This document shows positions 1 to 7,832 of a stretch of 27,995 nt of DNA, piece by piece. How positions within the stretch are numbered: the stretch's first letter is position 1; each line of letters starts with the position of its first letter. Source of the DNA: CAYIFC01 sp964362645 (GTDB lineage: Bacteria > Patescibacteriota > Minisyncoccia > Phycocordibacterales > JACOZG01); NCBI GenBank assembly GCA_964362645.1, contig CAYIFC010000005.1, positions 1 through 27,995 of the forward strand. The letters are read 5' to 3'. The position numbers and the translations under genes were made by a program. The notes beneath the pieces are model-generated. The model saw nothing but the letters and a program-made list of their open reading frames with translations, was not told where the DNA came from and made no database searches.

Positions 1-748
1 TTTGTTGATAGTCAGGAAAAACGCCGTCAATTAGTCGCGAAGTAAGGTAGAGCTCTTCAGTGTTTAGGGAAATTTGATTGTTGTTGTATTTAAGGGTGAT
101 ATCATTTGAGAGGGTTGGTGATTCTAAAACCTTAATGATTTCGACCACATTTTTTAAGGGAATTATCAAAGATGGGGGTGGGGTGTCACCAAGTGGTGGG
201 GCGGCGACCTTCTTTTCCGCTAAACGGAAGGAGTCAGTGGCGGCGAAGACTAAGTTGCCTTGCTTGTAATTAATATACACACTCGAGATCTCAGGCTTCA
301 TATGAGTAAATGATGAGGCATACCACACCGAACGGAAGCCGTTAACCAAGTCGGTGGTTGGTAGAGTTAAAAAATTCTTTCCCTCCACCCGAGGAATAAT
401 AGGAAAATCGGTGGAGGGAGAAGATTTAATTAAGGTGGTTTGAGTGGGAGTTGAAATAGTAAGGTGCTCCCCAACCAACTCCAAAGTAATTTTACCTTTA
501 TACGACAAGTTGTTTAAAAAATTAGCTAAAGATGATCCACTCAACGCCACCGAACCAGTTTTCTCGGTTTTAATTGGAATCGAGACCTCTAAACCTAGAT
601 CTAGGTTGGTTGAACGGATTAAAAGATTATTTTCAGACACCTCTAAAACAATATTAGAGAGAATGGGAAGAGAAAGATTTTTCCCGACAAAACGTTCCGC
701 TAGTATTACAGCATCTTGGAGTTTATTTTTTAAACATTCTAATTTCAT
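1..748 (-). CDS. dnaN: DNA polymerase III beta subunit (sliding clamp), 3'-truncated by window edge
   Basis: Reading leftward from the ATG at 748-746, the frame stays open to the window edge (249 codons), so the C-terminal third is missing. The translation starts MKLECLKNKLQDAV and contains clamp-typical stretches: NLSLPILSNIVLE in domain 1, ATDSFRLAEKK, and SRLIDGVFPDYQQ near the edge, the last being a strongly conserved beta-clamp motif. The protein forms the dimeric ring that tethers the replicative polymerase to DNA. It lies downstream of dnaA on the same strand, the classical dnaA-dnaN order, separated by a 144-nt AT-rich gap that looks like an origin. No SD is visible before the ATG. 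Identification is very secure; only the missing end limits it. Confidence 0.96.
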   Translation of the reverse strand, partial: MKLECLKNKLQDAVILAERFVGKNLSLPILSNIVLEVSENNLLIRSTNLDLGLEVSIPIKTEKTGSVALSGSSLANFLNNLSYKGKITLELVGEHLTISTPTQTTLIKSSPSTDFPIIPRVEGKNFLTLPTTDLVNGFRSVWYASSFTHMKPEISSVYINYKQGNLVFAATDSFRLAEKKVAAPPLGDTPPPSLIIPLKNVVEIIKVLESPTLSNDITLKYNNNQISLNTEELYLTSRLIDGVFPDYQQ

Positions 749-892
749 GGGTTTATAATTAATTATTATTTTTTAAATAAAGACTTATTGTTAATACTAA
801 GAGTGTGGGTAACTGGATAACTCTATAAAACACTGGTGTACCAAGCCCTAACGGTTTTGATTGTGGGGGTATCTTTGTGAATAATTAATGAA
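749..892. other. Candidate replication origin (oriC) between dnaA and dnaN
   Basis: This non-coding gap holds an AT-only-rich stretch at about 755-800 that could serve as the unwinding element. It also holds DnaA-box-like 9-mers on the minus strand: TTATTCACA at 876-884, a perfect match to TTATNCACA, and TTACCCACA at 804-812 with one mismatch. Two more one-mismatch boxes lie just inside the 3' end of dnaA: TTATCCACT at 945-953 on the plus strand, and the reverse complement of CGTGGATAA at 982-990. Location next to dnaA, AT-richness and box clustering are the usual oriC signature. GC skew could not be computed, and the dnaA-rpmH gap (2282-2379) is an alternative, though no good boxes were seen there. 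Confidence 0.6.
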
Positions 893-2257
893 CTACTCTT
901 TATAAATCAGTGCCCTAATTTGCTCTATCTCCTGGCTCAACAGATTATCCACTTTTAAATCACCCTTAATTTTTTCATAAGCGTGGATAACGGTGGTGTG
1001 ATCACGGCCACCAAGTTTTTGGCCAATGTAGGGGTAGGAGGTGTTAAAGTCTTCACGTAGAAGGTACATGATTACCTGGCGTGGCTTAACCACTTCTTTT
1101 TTCCTAGTTTTCTCATATAAGATCTTTTCTTCAATCTGGTAGAAATCAGCGACTAAATTAATAATGTTTTTGATCGAGATCGCTTTTTTGGGTTTAATAT
1201 TGTTTTTAATCAACAATTTAACCTCTGGAAGATTAAGATTACGCTTTTTTAAATAAGATTGGCAGATGATCGCGTTTAGTACTCCCTCTAGTTCGCGGAC
1301 GTTGTCTTGGATTACTGAAGCGACGAACTCAATCACTTCTTCACTAGGGAAAAAGTTGTTGGCTCGGGCTTTAGTTTTAAGGATCGCTAGGCGCGACTCG
1401 TAGTCAGGCTTAGCGATATCAACAATCATCCCACCAGCAAAACGTGAGCGCAGGCGATCCTCTAGATTGGGGATATGTTGGGGAGATTTATCAGAGGAGA
1501 AGATGATTTGTTTGTTGTTCTCGTAGAAATTATTAAAAAGATGGAAGAGTTCTTCTTGGGTCTTCTCTTTTTCGGACAAAAACTGGATGTCGTCCATGAT
1601 TAAAATGTCGTATTTGCGATATTTCTCTTTAAAAAGATTAGCGCGGTTGTTTTGCACCGAACTAACATAATCGATAGTAAACTGCTCAGAAGTAGTGTAG
1701 AAAACCTTCTTGTTAATATTTAACTTCTTGTAGTGGTTACCAACCGATTGGATGAGGTGGGTTTTACCCAAACCGGTGCCCCCGTACACAAATAAGGGGT
1801 TGTAGGCTGTCCCCAACTTCTTAACCACCGCTTGCGCGGCGGCATGGGCCAACTCATTAAATGGTCCGACAATAAAAGAGTCGAAGATGTAACGTGGGTT
1901 CAAGCCGTCCTCTTTGTTAATATAGAGATCATTAAGGCCGAGTTGGTCGGTAATTGGCGCCGGCTCATGCCCACCCTCTTTCGGAACAACCGTCTCCTTA
2001 GGGTTAGATTTAGTAATTAAGTAATCAACCCCCTTGATCTCCGAGTGGAGATTACGGAGCGATTTAAAGATAAAAGTATGATATTTGTTGGCTAGCCACT
2101 CTTTAACGAAGGCGTTAGGGACGCTTAAATAAACAATCCCCATATCCAACTTTGCGATAGAAGTGTTCTTAAACCAGGTGCCAAAGTTGGCCGGCGAGGT
2201 ATTAAGCTCGATCTCCCCCAAGACGTCCTCCCAGAGTTTTTTATTATCTATCACCAT
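893..2257 (-). CDS. dnaA: Chromosomal replication initiator DnaA
   Basis: AAA+ initiator that binds DnaA boxes and melts the origin. Visible parts are an N-terminal domain I (LWEDVLGEIELN, NFGTWFKN), a Walker A motif GGTGLGKTH at about residues 159-167, a Walker B region DILIMDDIQF at about 217-226, the arginine-rich RLRSRFAGG sensor/box VII region, and the C-terminal DNA-binding signature GGRDHTTVIHAYEKI. I chose the ATG at 2257 (454 aa). A TTG at 2281 would add 8 residues, but it lies only 2 nt after a TATAAT at 2288-2283, so transcription would start downstream of it. No SD is visible. dnaN follows on the same strand, and the rpmH operon diverges from it. Confidence 0.96.
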   Translation of the reverse strand: MVIDNKKLWEDVLGEIELNTSPANFGTWFKNTSIAKLDMGIVYLSVPNAFVKEWLANKYHTFIFKSLRNLHSEIKGVDYLITKSNPKETVVPKEGGHEPAPITDQLGLNDLYINKEDGLNPRYIFDSFIVGPFNELAHAAAQAVVKKLGTAYNPLFVYGGTGLGKTHLIQSVGNHYKKLNINKKVFYTTSEQFTIDYVSSVQNNRANLFKEKYRKYDILIMDDIQFLSEKEKTQEELFHLFNNFYENNKQIIFSSDKSPQHIPNLEDRLRSRFAGGMIVDIAKPDYESRLAILKTKARANNFFPSEEVIEFVASVIQDNVRELEGVLNAIICQSYLKKRNLNLPEVKLLIKNNIKPKKAISIKNIINLVADFYQIEEKILYEKTRKKEVVKPRQVIMYLLREDFNTSYPYIGQKLGGRDHTTVIHAYEKIKGDLKVDNLLSQEIEQIRALIYKE

Positions 2258-2282
2258 TAAAAAGTCATTAACGATTGGCAAG

Positions 2283-2288
2283 ATTATA
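2283..2288 (-). promoter_or_regulatory. -10 box of the dnaA promoter
   Basis: A perfect TATAAT on the minus strand ends 25 nt before the chosen dnaA ATG. Transcription is expected to begin near 2276-2275, giving a leader of about 19 nt without an SD. The -35 region at 17-18 nt spacing is poor (about TTCCTT), so this rests mainly on the -10 hexamer. Confidence 0.5.
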
Positions 2289-2344
2289 GTACGGATGCTC
2301 TGCCCTAAGGAACTATACCACTGTGTTTATAAGTGGTGGATTAT

Positions 2345-2373
2345 TTGAAACTATTATCAGCTTACTATAGAAT
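2345..2373 (+). promoter_or_regulatory. Promoter of rpmH-rnpA-yidC, leaderless geometry
   Basis: TTGAAA at 2345-2350 and TAGAAT at 2368-2373 are separated by 17 nt, a good sigma70-type match (one mismatch in each hexamer). The rpmH ATG begins only 7 nt after the -10 box, so the predicted start site coincides with the ATG and the mRNA would be leaderless. No SD precedes the ATG. Confidence 0.65.
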
Positions 2374-2379
2374 AGCTCC

Positions 2380-2514
2380 ATGTCGCAAACTTACAAACCT
2401 AAGAAAAGAAAGAGGGCAAAAACCCATGGGTTTTTGGTCCGGAGTCGCACATCCTCTGGTCGCCGAGTCTTAAAAGCTCGTCGCCATAAGGGTCGCAAAA
2501 AGCTTACTGTTTAA
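2380..2514 (+). CDS. rpmH: 50S ribosomal protein L34
   Basis: A 44-aa, very basic protein starting MSQTYKPKKRKRAKTHGFL and containing the L34 core RSRTSSGRRVLKARRHKGRK. It is a component of the large ribosomal subunit. L34 normally starts MKRTYQPS and has the same FRxRMxTxxGRxVLxxRRxKGRxxL pattern, so the match is clear. The TAA stop at 2512-2514 is followed after 2 nt by rnpA, the usual rpmH-rnpA pair found next to oriC. The start codon sits 7 nt after a -10 box, so the message is probably leaderless. Confidence 0.95.
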   Translation: MSQTYKPKKRKRAKTHGFLVRSRTSSGRRVLKARRHKGRKKLTV

Positions 2515-2516
2515 TA

Positions 2517-2846
2517 ATGCTCTCAAGGCCTAATCGCCTTAAAAGGGAGGAAATCGGGAGTATTATTAAAAGCGGCCGGCGTTTAAGTAGCGGCTTTTAT
2601 CGCGCGACTGCCCTAAAACTCTCGAATACCACTGTTCCCCGCTTCGCCTTCGTCGTTTCAAGTAAGACTGCTAAGCGAGCTGTGGATCGCAATTTACTTA
2701 AGCGCCGGACGCGGCACATTGTGAGGAAGAACCTCAAACAATTGCCTGGTGGTTGGGGGGTGGTAGTATTTATTGGTCCCCAAGTTATCAAGACAGCTTT
2801 TATTGAGCTAGAAAAAGATCTACTCGGTCTATTAATCAAACTATGA
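2517..2846 (+). CDS. rnpA: Ribonuclease P protein component
   Basis: A 109-aa basic protein that binds the RNase P RNA and helps process the 5' ends of pre-tRNAs. It begins MLSRPNRLKREEI, as RnpA proteins do, has the FAFVVSSKTAKRAVDRN strand, and carries the RNR signature KRAVDRNLLKRRTR at about residues 53-66. The length is normal for the family (about 110-120). It begins 2 nt after the rpmH stop, and its last bases overlap the yidC start in an ATGA arrangement, which suggests translational coupling. The large minus-strand frame opposite it is a shadow. Confidence 0.95.
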   Translation: MLSRPNRLKREEIGSIIKSGRRLSSGFYRATALKLSNTTVPRFAFVVSSKTAKRAVDRNLLKRRTRHIVRKNLKQLPGGWGVVVFIGPQVIKTAFIELEKDLLGLLIKL

Positions 2847-3601
2847 GTCAAATCTTCCATTTTATTTTTTACGATCCCCTCTACAACCTTCTGGTGTGGT
2901 TGAGTGCGGTCTTGCCCGACCACAGTTTTGGTTTGGCGGTAATTGTTTTAACTGTGGTGGTTAAACTCATTCTTTTGCCACTTTCTCGGCGCGCCGCTAC
3001 CACTCAACGCGCGATGAAAGAGCTTGAGGCGCCTCTGGCCAAATTAAAAGAGCAGTACAAAGACAACCGAGAAGAGTTGGCCCGCCAAACGATGGCTCTC
3101 TATAAAAGTAGGGGTGTTAATCCCCTAGCCAGTTTGTGGGTGGTGATTATCCAAATTCCTGTAGTTCTAGCTTTGTTTTGGATCTTTCGCCAAGGGTTGG
3201 CTGTTAATCACGATATTCTATATTCTTTCGTTGTCGCGCCGGAGGTTGTTAACCCTAATTTGTTTAGTTTTGACTTAGCAGAAAAGAGCTATATTTTAGC
3301 GATTCTAACTGGCGTTACTCAATGGTTGCAAATGTATTTTGCTCTACCGAAACTTGTGTCTAACACTAATGATAAGAATGCCAATACTTTTAAAGCCGAT
3401 TTTGCTAAAACGATGCATTTTCAAATGCGCTATGTGATGCCCGTCTTTGTGGTGGTAGCGGCCTCTAGTCTACCTTCAGCCGTTGCTGTTTACTGGATTA
3501 CCAGTAACCTTTTTGCTACGGCGCAGGAGTTGTGGTTGAAGCGACAGGCAAATCCTCTTGGAGGTCAAACTTCCAAGCCCGCCAATTCCCCTTCGTCATA
3601 A
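2843..3601 (+). CDS. yidC: Membrane protein insertase YidC/Oxa1 family
   Basis: A 252-aa insertase of the short YidC type lacking the large periplasmic domain of proteobacterial YidC. The visible order is an N-terminal YDPLYNLLVWL segment, TM1 around 27-47 ending KLILLPLSRR, a cytoplasmic helical hairpin (about 55-90, ELEAPLAKLKEQYKDN), TM2 around 97-115 (VVIIQIPVVLALFWIF), TM3 around 150-165, and TM4-5 (MPVFVVVAASSLPSAVAVYW). The position in TM1 that usually holds the groove arginine appears to be Lys41. The start overlaps the rnpA stop by 4 nt. The last 86 nt are overlapped by the convergent minus-strand gene ending at 3516, so this operon has no separate terminator. Confidence 0.93.
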   Translation: MSQIFHFIFYDPLYNLLVWLSAVLPDHSFGLAVIVLTVVVKLILLPLSRRAATTQRAMKELEAPLAKLKEQYKDNREELARQTMALYKSRGVNPLASLWVVIIQIPVVLALFWIFRQGLAVNHDILYSFVVAPEVVNPNLFSFDLAEKSYILAILTGVTQWLQMYFALPKLVSNTNDKNANTFKADFAKTMHFQMRYVMPVFVVVAASSLPSAVAVYWITSNLFATAQELWLKRQANPLGGQTSKPANSPSS

Positions 3602-4565
3602 AAATTAACCACTTATTATTGGAGGTTACGAGGGGTTTAATAATATCAAACTCTTCATTACCCAGTAATCCTTCAAATACCAACTTAGTTTCTAAGGTTT
3701 GGGTGTTTGCGGCCCAAATTTGATCAGAGGAACGAACTTCGCCGCGGTACCAAGTATCGGGATAACCAACAAAAGACTGGGATCTTGGGACGGCACAATA
3801 AACTAAATTTTTGCTATCGAAAGTACACTTCTCAGCCAAGGTTCTTAAAGGAAGAGGAGAAACTTGGTTGTTGGTAAGATTTAATAAATTGAGTTCCAAG
3901 CCGTTTGCGCCAATTGAGCTGTAAATAATATTTTGACCATCCGGGCTCATGGCGGCCGACAGGCCATTTAAGCCACCTAGTACGCGCTTAGCGGCATTGG
4001 TTTTAGTGTTAACGACTAGGGCTGTTCCCTGCGCACCTTGAGTGGGGCTAGTGTAGGCTAGTAAGGTGTTAGGGTTTGTTAAAGAAAATTGCCAACTCTT
4101 AAATGGTGAAGTAAAGACGGTTTTGTTGCCAACTAAAATCTCGATCCCATCGGGGGTTGTAATCAAGTTCGATCCAGTTTGGGGTTGTGTAACAGTTGTG
4201 GAAGCAGTTTCTTCTCCCCCCTCCAGTGGTACGCTAAAAATCTCGGCCGAGCGGCGGGTTATAAAATAAGCTGTCGTTGATGATAACCAAAAATCGGCGA
4301 CAAGTTGGTTGGTTAGGGGTTGCAGGCGGGAGTTAGTGCTGGGGTTAGTGAACAAAGACTCCTCGTTGCCGTCAGAAGTTAAGGCGCCAGGTTGGATAGA
4401 AGAAGCGTCGGGTGGGTTCAAATCACCAACCGGGAAACCGTTACCGCCAGGTACGCCACTATTGATCGGCGTTAGAGTGCTGGGTGCGCGTAAGACAACC
4501 CAAACTAAGGCCGTTAAAGAGATCACAACAAGAATTAGTAGGATAATAATCAGTTTCTTATTCAT
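3516..4565 (-). CDS. Membrane-anchored beta-propeller-like (TolB/WD40-type) protein, last gene of the T4SS-like operon
   Basis: A 349-aa protein with an N-terminal membrane anchor (about 4-26, KKLIIILLILVVISLTALVW), a Pro/Asn/Gly-rich linker (about 28-90), and a repetitive beta-rich exterior. The phrases AAMSPDGQNIIYSS, FDSKNLVYCAVP and TSNNKWLIFMTKG are typical of blades in TolB-like propellers, so an exposed binding platform is likely. The tail ends in a Thr/Ala/Pro stretch. It starts 1 nt after the pilin-like gene and is therefore the distal operon member. Its last 86 nt run antisense into the yidC 3' end. The precise function is unknown; the propeller fold is inferred from short motifs only. 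Confidence 0.75.
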   Translation of the reverse strand: MNKKLIIILLILVVISLTALVWVVLRAPSTLTPINSGVPGGNGFPVGDLNPPDASSIQPGALTSDGNEESLFTNPSTNSRLQPLTNQLVADFWLSSTTAYFITRRSAEIFSVPLEGGEETASTTVTQPQTGSNLITTPDGIEILVGNKTVFTSPFKSWQFSLTNPNTLLAYTSPTQGAQGTALVVNTKTNAAKRVLGGLNGLSAAMSPDGQNIIYSSIGANGLELNLLNLTNNQVSPLPLRTLAEKCTFDSKNLVYCAVPRSQSFVGYPDTWYRGEVRSSDQIWAANTQTLETKLVFEGLLGNEEFDIIKPLVTSNNKWLIFMTKGNWRAWKFDLQEDLPVASTTTPAP

Positions 4566-4566
4566 C

Positions 4567-4911
4567 TTATTTTAATTCTGGAAACTTAAGATTCTCGACC
4601 AAGGCTGGGTTAATTGTTCGTAGAATCATGTAAGCGGCAAAGAGGAGGATAAGACCGTAGATTGCGTTCCAGATGCGTTTTTTTCCTTGCTCTTTTTTTC
4701 CTGGGACAATACTAATAATATATTCAACACCACCAATCGTGATCATGATGACTGCCAAAATAACGGCGGCGTAAATTAAGTAAACAAACCAATCGCCCAG
4801 TAAAAGTCCGATTGGTCGTGCGTTAGACTCGGCCGTACCGGGTACTGGTCCAAGAGTAAAAGACCCTGGTGAGCCCGCGTGAGCAATTAAAAATAAATTA
4901 ATTTTGTCCAT
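4567..4911 (-). CDS. VirB2/TrbC-like T4SS pilin family membrane protein
   Basis: Read from the ATG at 4911 this gives 114 aa (MDKINLFLIAHAGSPGS). A longer frame upstream only reuses the end of the preceding gene out of frame, so it was discarded. Two membrane helices are visible: about 47-72 (FVYLIYAAVILAVIMITIGGVEYI) and about 88-103 (NAIYGLILLFAAYMIL), separated by a short charged loop, PGKKEQGKKRIW. This is the arrangement of VirB2/TrbC-like pilins, and the GGVEYI...G..A...GLILL pattern resembles the T4SS pilin family common in CPR genomes. It overlaps the upstream gene by 14 nt. It is probably the pilus or channel subunit of the VirB4-linked system in this operon. Confidence 0.75.
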   Translation of the reverse strand: MDKINLFLIAHAGSPGSFTLGPVPGTAESNARPIGLLLGDWFVYLIYAAVILAVIMITIGGVEYIISIVPGKKEQGKKRIWNAIYGLILLFAAYMILRTINPALVENLKFPELK

Positions 4912-5632
4912 AGGTGGCAAGGATAGAATGCGAAGCTTTTTGTAAAGTTTCAGATAGATTAACAAGCCGCAATTCCAGTGTCGCTTGAGCAGCTTCCGGT
5001 AATGGGTCGGGCAGTAGGAGAGAGAAGTGCCGCGGATTTTCCGTGTTAGCCTCAACCGAAGCACCATTTAGGCGCCAGTCGTAACCGAGGCCACGGTTAG
5101 TGATGGCGGTATTTAAGAAGTAGAATGGTTCGGCGACGAGTTTAGTTTCTGGTTGGGTCAGGGGTAGATTATTGGTAATCGCCCGACTATGGTCAACACC
5201 CCAACTCTCTTCTTTATAGAACACAACCTTTGGGTCGCGGACGATGATATTGGTTGATTGGCTAACAATCCTCTTACCACTTGGGTCGTGGAGAGCTAGT
5301 GTTATGTGGTGGCCCACGCCCGGCGTTCCGGCTTTAAAATGGAGAATGTTGGCGCCTACACCAGACGCTGAAATAATTTGCTTTCCATCCTTCTCCCAGC
5401 GAAAGTCGTAATTATTAACAATCTGGCCGCTTCCTTGGTGGGCAATGGCCATCACTGTGACATTGGTACTAGCAGTTGGCAGAGCTCTCCCTTCATAGCC
5501 AGCTGGAACGTAGGTATCGGCCTCCCAAACCAAATCAATACTTGGCGTAGACGGTGTTTGGGCGGCGACGGTTAAGGCGACACCCATAAAGCCAACCATC
5601 GTGACAACTATTAAAATTAAGATATATTTCAT
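4898..5632 (-). CDS. Exported beta-sandwich-rich protein of the T4SS-like operon, function unknown
   Basis: A 244-aa protein with a clear signal peptide (MKYILILIVVTMVGFMGVAL, probable cleavage after VAA around residue 24). The mature part looks like two Ig/PKD-like beta domains. The first (about 30-130) has VTVMAIAHQGSG, YDFRWEKDGKQI and VGHHITLALHDPSG. The second (about 130-235) has DYDWRLNG-type strands (YDWRLNGASVE, LELRLVNL). The W-x-x-D/N-G turn is common in exported adhesion or scaffold domains. There is no C-terminal anchor. ATGA overlap with the upstream gene (5629-5632) and a 14-nt overlap with the pilin gene place it inside the operon. It may decorate or guide the pilus, but the function is unknown. 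Confidence 0.72.
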   Translation of the reverse strand: MKYILILIVVTMVGFMGVALTVAAQTPSTPSIDLVWEADTYVPAGYEGRALPTASTNVTVMAIAHQGSGQIVNNYDFRWEKDGKQIISASGVGANILHFKAGTPGVGHHITLALHDPSGKRIVSQSTNIIVRDPKVVFYKEESWGVDHSRAITNNLPLTQPETKLVAEPFYFLNTAITNRGLGYDWRLNGASVEANTENPRHFSLLLPDPLPEAAQATLELRLVNLSETLQKASHSILATYGQN

Positions 5633-6024
5633 TTTTTAAATTTCGTTGCTTTATTTATTACCCGCGCGGTGGTGGGTGAAACTTGAGCTAAAACGTCTTC
5701 GGCCCGGGTATTAAGCCATAATAATAACACACCGGCCGTGCAGGTTGGTAGAAAATTTAAAGGCGTCCACTCAATCACATTGGCAATTCCAGCGATACCA
5801 AACCTCTTGCCATTCCAGAAACTAACCCCACGGAGCGTAAACCAGAACCAGAAGGTTAGATCAGCCCAAAGGGTTATTATCCAACCCAAAGCAAGGCCAA
5901 TCCCCCACAAGAGGGTTAGGGCCCCTTGCGCTAAATCATAAATTACAGCTACGGCTATCATCAATACCCCCTCAATCATTCCGATCCGGTATGTCGTCTT
6001 GGGTTGGTCAAGCTCACGTCTCAT
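5629..6024 (-). CDS. Small polytopic membrane protein of the T4SS-like operon
   Basis: 131 aa, not recognised as a named family. Three or four hydrophobic segments are visible: about 16-32 (MIEGVLMIAVAVIYDLAQG), about 36-62 (LLWGIGLALGWIITLWADLTFWFWF) and about 88-104 (TPLNFLPTCTAGVLLLWLN), with short basic ends. The middle segment is very tryptophan/phenylalanine rich. It is wedged between VirB4 and the exported 244-aa protein with 4-nt overlaps on both sides, so it is almost certainly translated with them and likely part of the same envelope complex (a VirB3-like role is conceivable but unsupported). Confidence 0.7.
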   Translation of the reverse strand: MRRELDQPKTTYRIGMIEGVLMIAVAVIYDLAQGALTLLWGIGLALGWIITLWADLTFWFWFTLRGVSFWNGKRFGIAGIANVIEWTPLNFLPTCTAGVLLLWLNTRAEDVLAQVSPTTARVINKATKFKK

Positions 6025-7832
6025 TGATTAGGTACCTGGTTTTCTAAATCTTGTTTCGCTTTCTTGATTGAGAGGAGTTGTGACGGATCGGAAGTAATAA
6101 CTTGGTCTTCGGTGTAGGAAGCAATAATTTTAATCGCCACATGTTTGAGCCCAGCAAAGAAGATCCCCTCCCCCACACTCGACTCTAAAAGAAGATATTT
6201 CTCTTCATCGGTAAGTTGGAAGGTTTTTTGGACTAAGTCAATTGAAGCCGGTGACTGTTTGAGTAAAAGTTGGAGTGAGGAGTTGGTAATGATTGGTAAG
6301 CCATAGGGTGAGCGTAAGAAGTCGCCAACGTCTTGAGTAATTGTCGCGACACCCAGATAATATTTTCTTCCCCTCTTGACCAGAGAGAACAAGAAAGAAG
6401 CCGTGTCTTTCGACTTCATCATCCACCAGGCCTCATCCACAACTAAGAGGCGTTTTTTGAGATTGCGGCGGATGGCATTCCAAATATTGTGCATGACGAT
6501 ATACATCGCCACCGGCTTGAGTTCATCTTCCATGTCGCGGACAGAGAAGACGACAAATTTTTTGTTGATATCAACATTAGTTGGTTTGTTGATAAAACCG
6601 GCCCAAGTGCCTTGGGTGTATTTAGCGAGGCGTTGGGCTAGGGACTCCCCACCTTCCATGCCGGCCAAAACCATTTCGAGGTCAGAAAGTAGCGGCGCCG
6701 GCTTATTCGCGAAGTCGCCATCGGGAGTAATGTCTTTGAGGGCGTAGGTTTCGGTGATGGCGTTATCAATCAAAGCATCTTCTTCGTTACTCAAACCGCC
6801 CAACATGATTCTAAAGAGTCCCACCAAGTTAATAATATTAGAGCGCAAAACATCAGATCCAGACTCGTCTTCTTGCGGAATAGGTAAATCAAACGGATTG
6901 ATGTGGTGCTCGGAGGTGAGTGAAATATTGAAGTAGCGGCCACCCACGGCTTCGGCCAAGTACTCATACTCGCGCTCGGGGTCAATAACAATAATATCGG
7001 TGTCGAACATTAGGCTCCGTAAAATTTCTAACTTTGTCGCATAAGATTTGCCCGAACCAGATTTAGCAAAAATAACCGAGTTGTAGTTTTCAAGGGAGAA
7101 ACGATCAAAAAGGACTAAGCTTGAGTTGTGACGATTAATACCGTACAAGATACCTTTGTTTGATGTTAGGTCGAAGGAAACAAAGGGGAAGAGGCTAGAG
7201 AGAGGCGAGGAATTGAGTTTGTAGTTAACTCCTAATTGGTCGGTAGCGGTCGGTAAAACAGTTTTAAACCCTTCTTCTTGCTGGAATAGAGCTGGTTTGA
7301 GGTAAACAAGCTTGGAGTCCAAAATACCCTTAATTTCGGTTTCGGTTTGATCGAGCTCGGCCTCGTTTTGGCCATAAATAGTGATGTAGAGGCCGACGTC
7401 AAAGATCTTTTCGCGCGCTTGTTGGAGCGCGTCGCGGAGATTTTCAATATCTTCATAAGCCACATCGAGGATCGGGTCACGAACCAACCCACGCTCGGCC
7501 TTGATACTAATCTGGCTCTGCACTTCAGCCACCTTCTTCTCTAATTGTCTTAGAGCAATCGCACTATCGATCGGGTGGATAATAATGGAAACATCAAAGA
7601 CTTTGTCGAGGTTAATTACCGGCGAGAACCAATCACCTGAAAGAAAGCGGGGGTAAGAAATTACAAACAAGGTGCGCGCCACCTTCTCGCCCAAGTTTAA
7701 GAGTTTGGGTGTGATCCGGAGGGCCGATGGGGCGATAATATCCTTCAACTCCAGCACGCCCATTTGGTAGATATCCTTGGGGAGGATTGGGGTGAGTGAA
7801 GGGGTTGGAGTTTTGCGGCTAAAGATTGACAT
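6021..7832 (-). CDS. VirB4/TraC-family type IV secretion ATPase
   Basis: 603 aa, the cytoplasmic ATPase that powers assembly or transport in type IV secretion systems. The N-terminal half (about 25-200, VLELKDIIAPSALRI, ISYPRFLSGDWFSPVIN) matches the CagE/TrbE-like region. The C-terminal RecA-like domain has Walker A FAKSGSGKSYATK (255-267), a DPEREYEYLA motif (about 284-293), Walker B LLVVDEAWWMM (462-472), and ATITQDVGDFL (about 496-506), all VirB4 hallmarks. The start overlaps the preceding gene by 14 nt, and the stop overlaps the next gene by 4 nt. No VirD4 coupling protein or VirB11 ATPase is seen in the window. The family call is secure; whether the system secretes or imports is open. 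Confidence 0.92.
   Translation of the reverse strand: MSIFSRKTPTPSLTPILPKDIYQMGVLELKDIIAPSALRITPKLLNLGEKVARTLFVISYPRFLSGDWFSPVINLDKVFDVSIIIHPIDSAIALRQLEKKVAEVQSQISIKAERGLVRDPILDVAYEDIENLRDALQQAREKIFDVGLYITIYGQNEAELDQTETEIKGILDSKLVYLKPALFQQEEGFKTVLPTATDQLGVNYKLNSSPLSSLFPFVSFDLTSNKGILYGINRHNSSLVLFDRFSLENYNSVIFAKSGSGKSYATKLEILRSLMFDTDIIVIDPEREYEYLAEAVGGRYFNISLTSEHHINPFDLPIPQEDESGSDVLRSNIINLVGLFRIMLGGLSNEEDALIDNAITETYALKDITPDGDFANKPAPLLSDLEMVLAGMEGGESLAQRLAKYTQGTWAGFINKPTNVDINKKFVVFSVRDMEDELKPVAMYIVMHNIWNAIRRNLKKRLLVVDEAWWMMKSKDTASFLFSLVKRGRKYYLGVATITQDVGDFLRSPYGLPIITNSSLQLLLKQSPASIDLVQKTFQLTDEEKYLLLESSVGEGIFFAGLKHVAIKIIASYTEDQVITSDPSQLLSIKKAKQDLENQVPNQ

Noticed and set aside
2319..2340. ACCACT...AGTGGT inverted repeat between dnaA and rpmH as terminator or origin element
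   Set aside because: Only 6 bp, no U-tract, and neither arm matches a DnaA box; no further support.
4912..5067. N-terminal extension of the pilin-like gene
   Set aside because: It overlaps the end of the exported-protein gene in another frame, is arginine/leucine-rich without family resemblance, and the internal ATG at 4911 gives a normal VirB2-like size.
7819..7832. Possible frameshift joining the 217-aa and VirB4 genes
   Set aside because: The VirB4 protein has a complete N-terminal half and its own ATG, and short overlaps are the rule throughout this operon.
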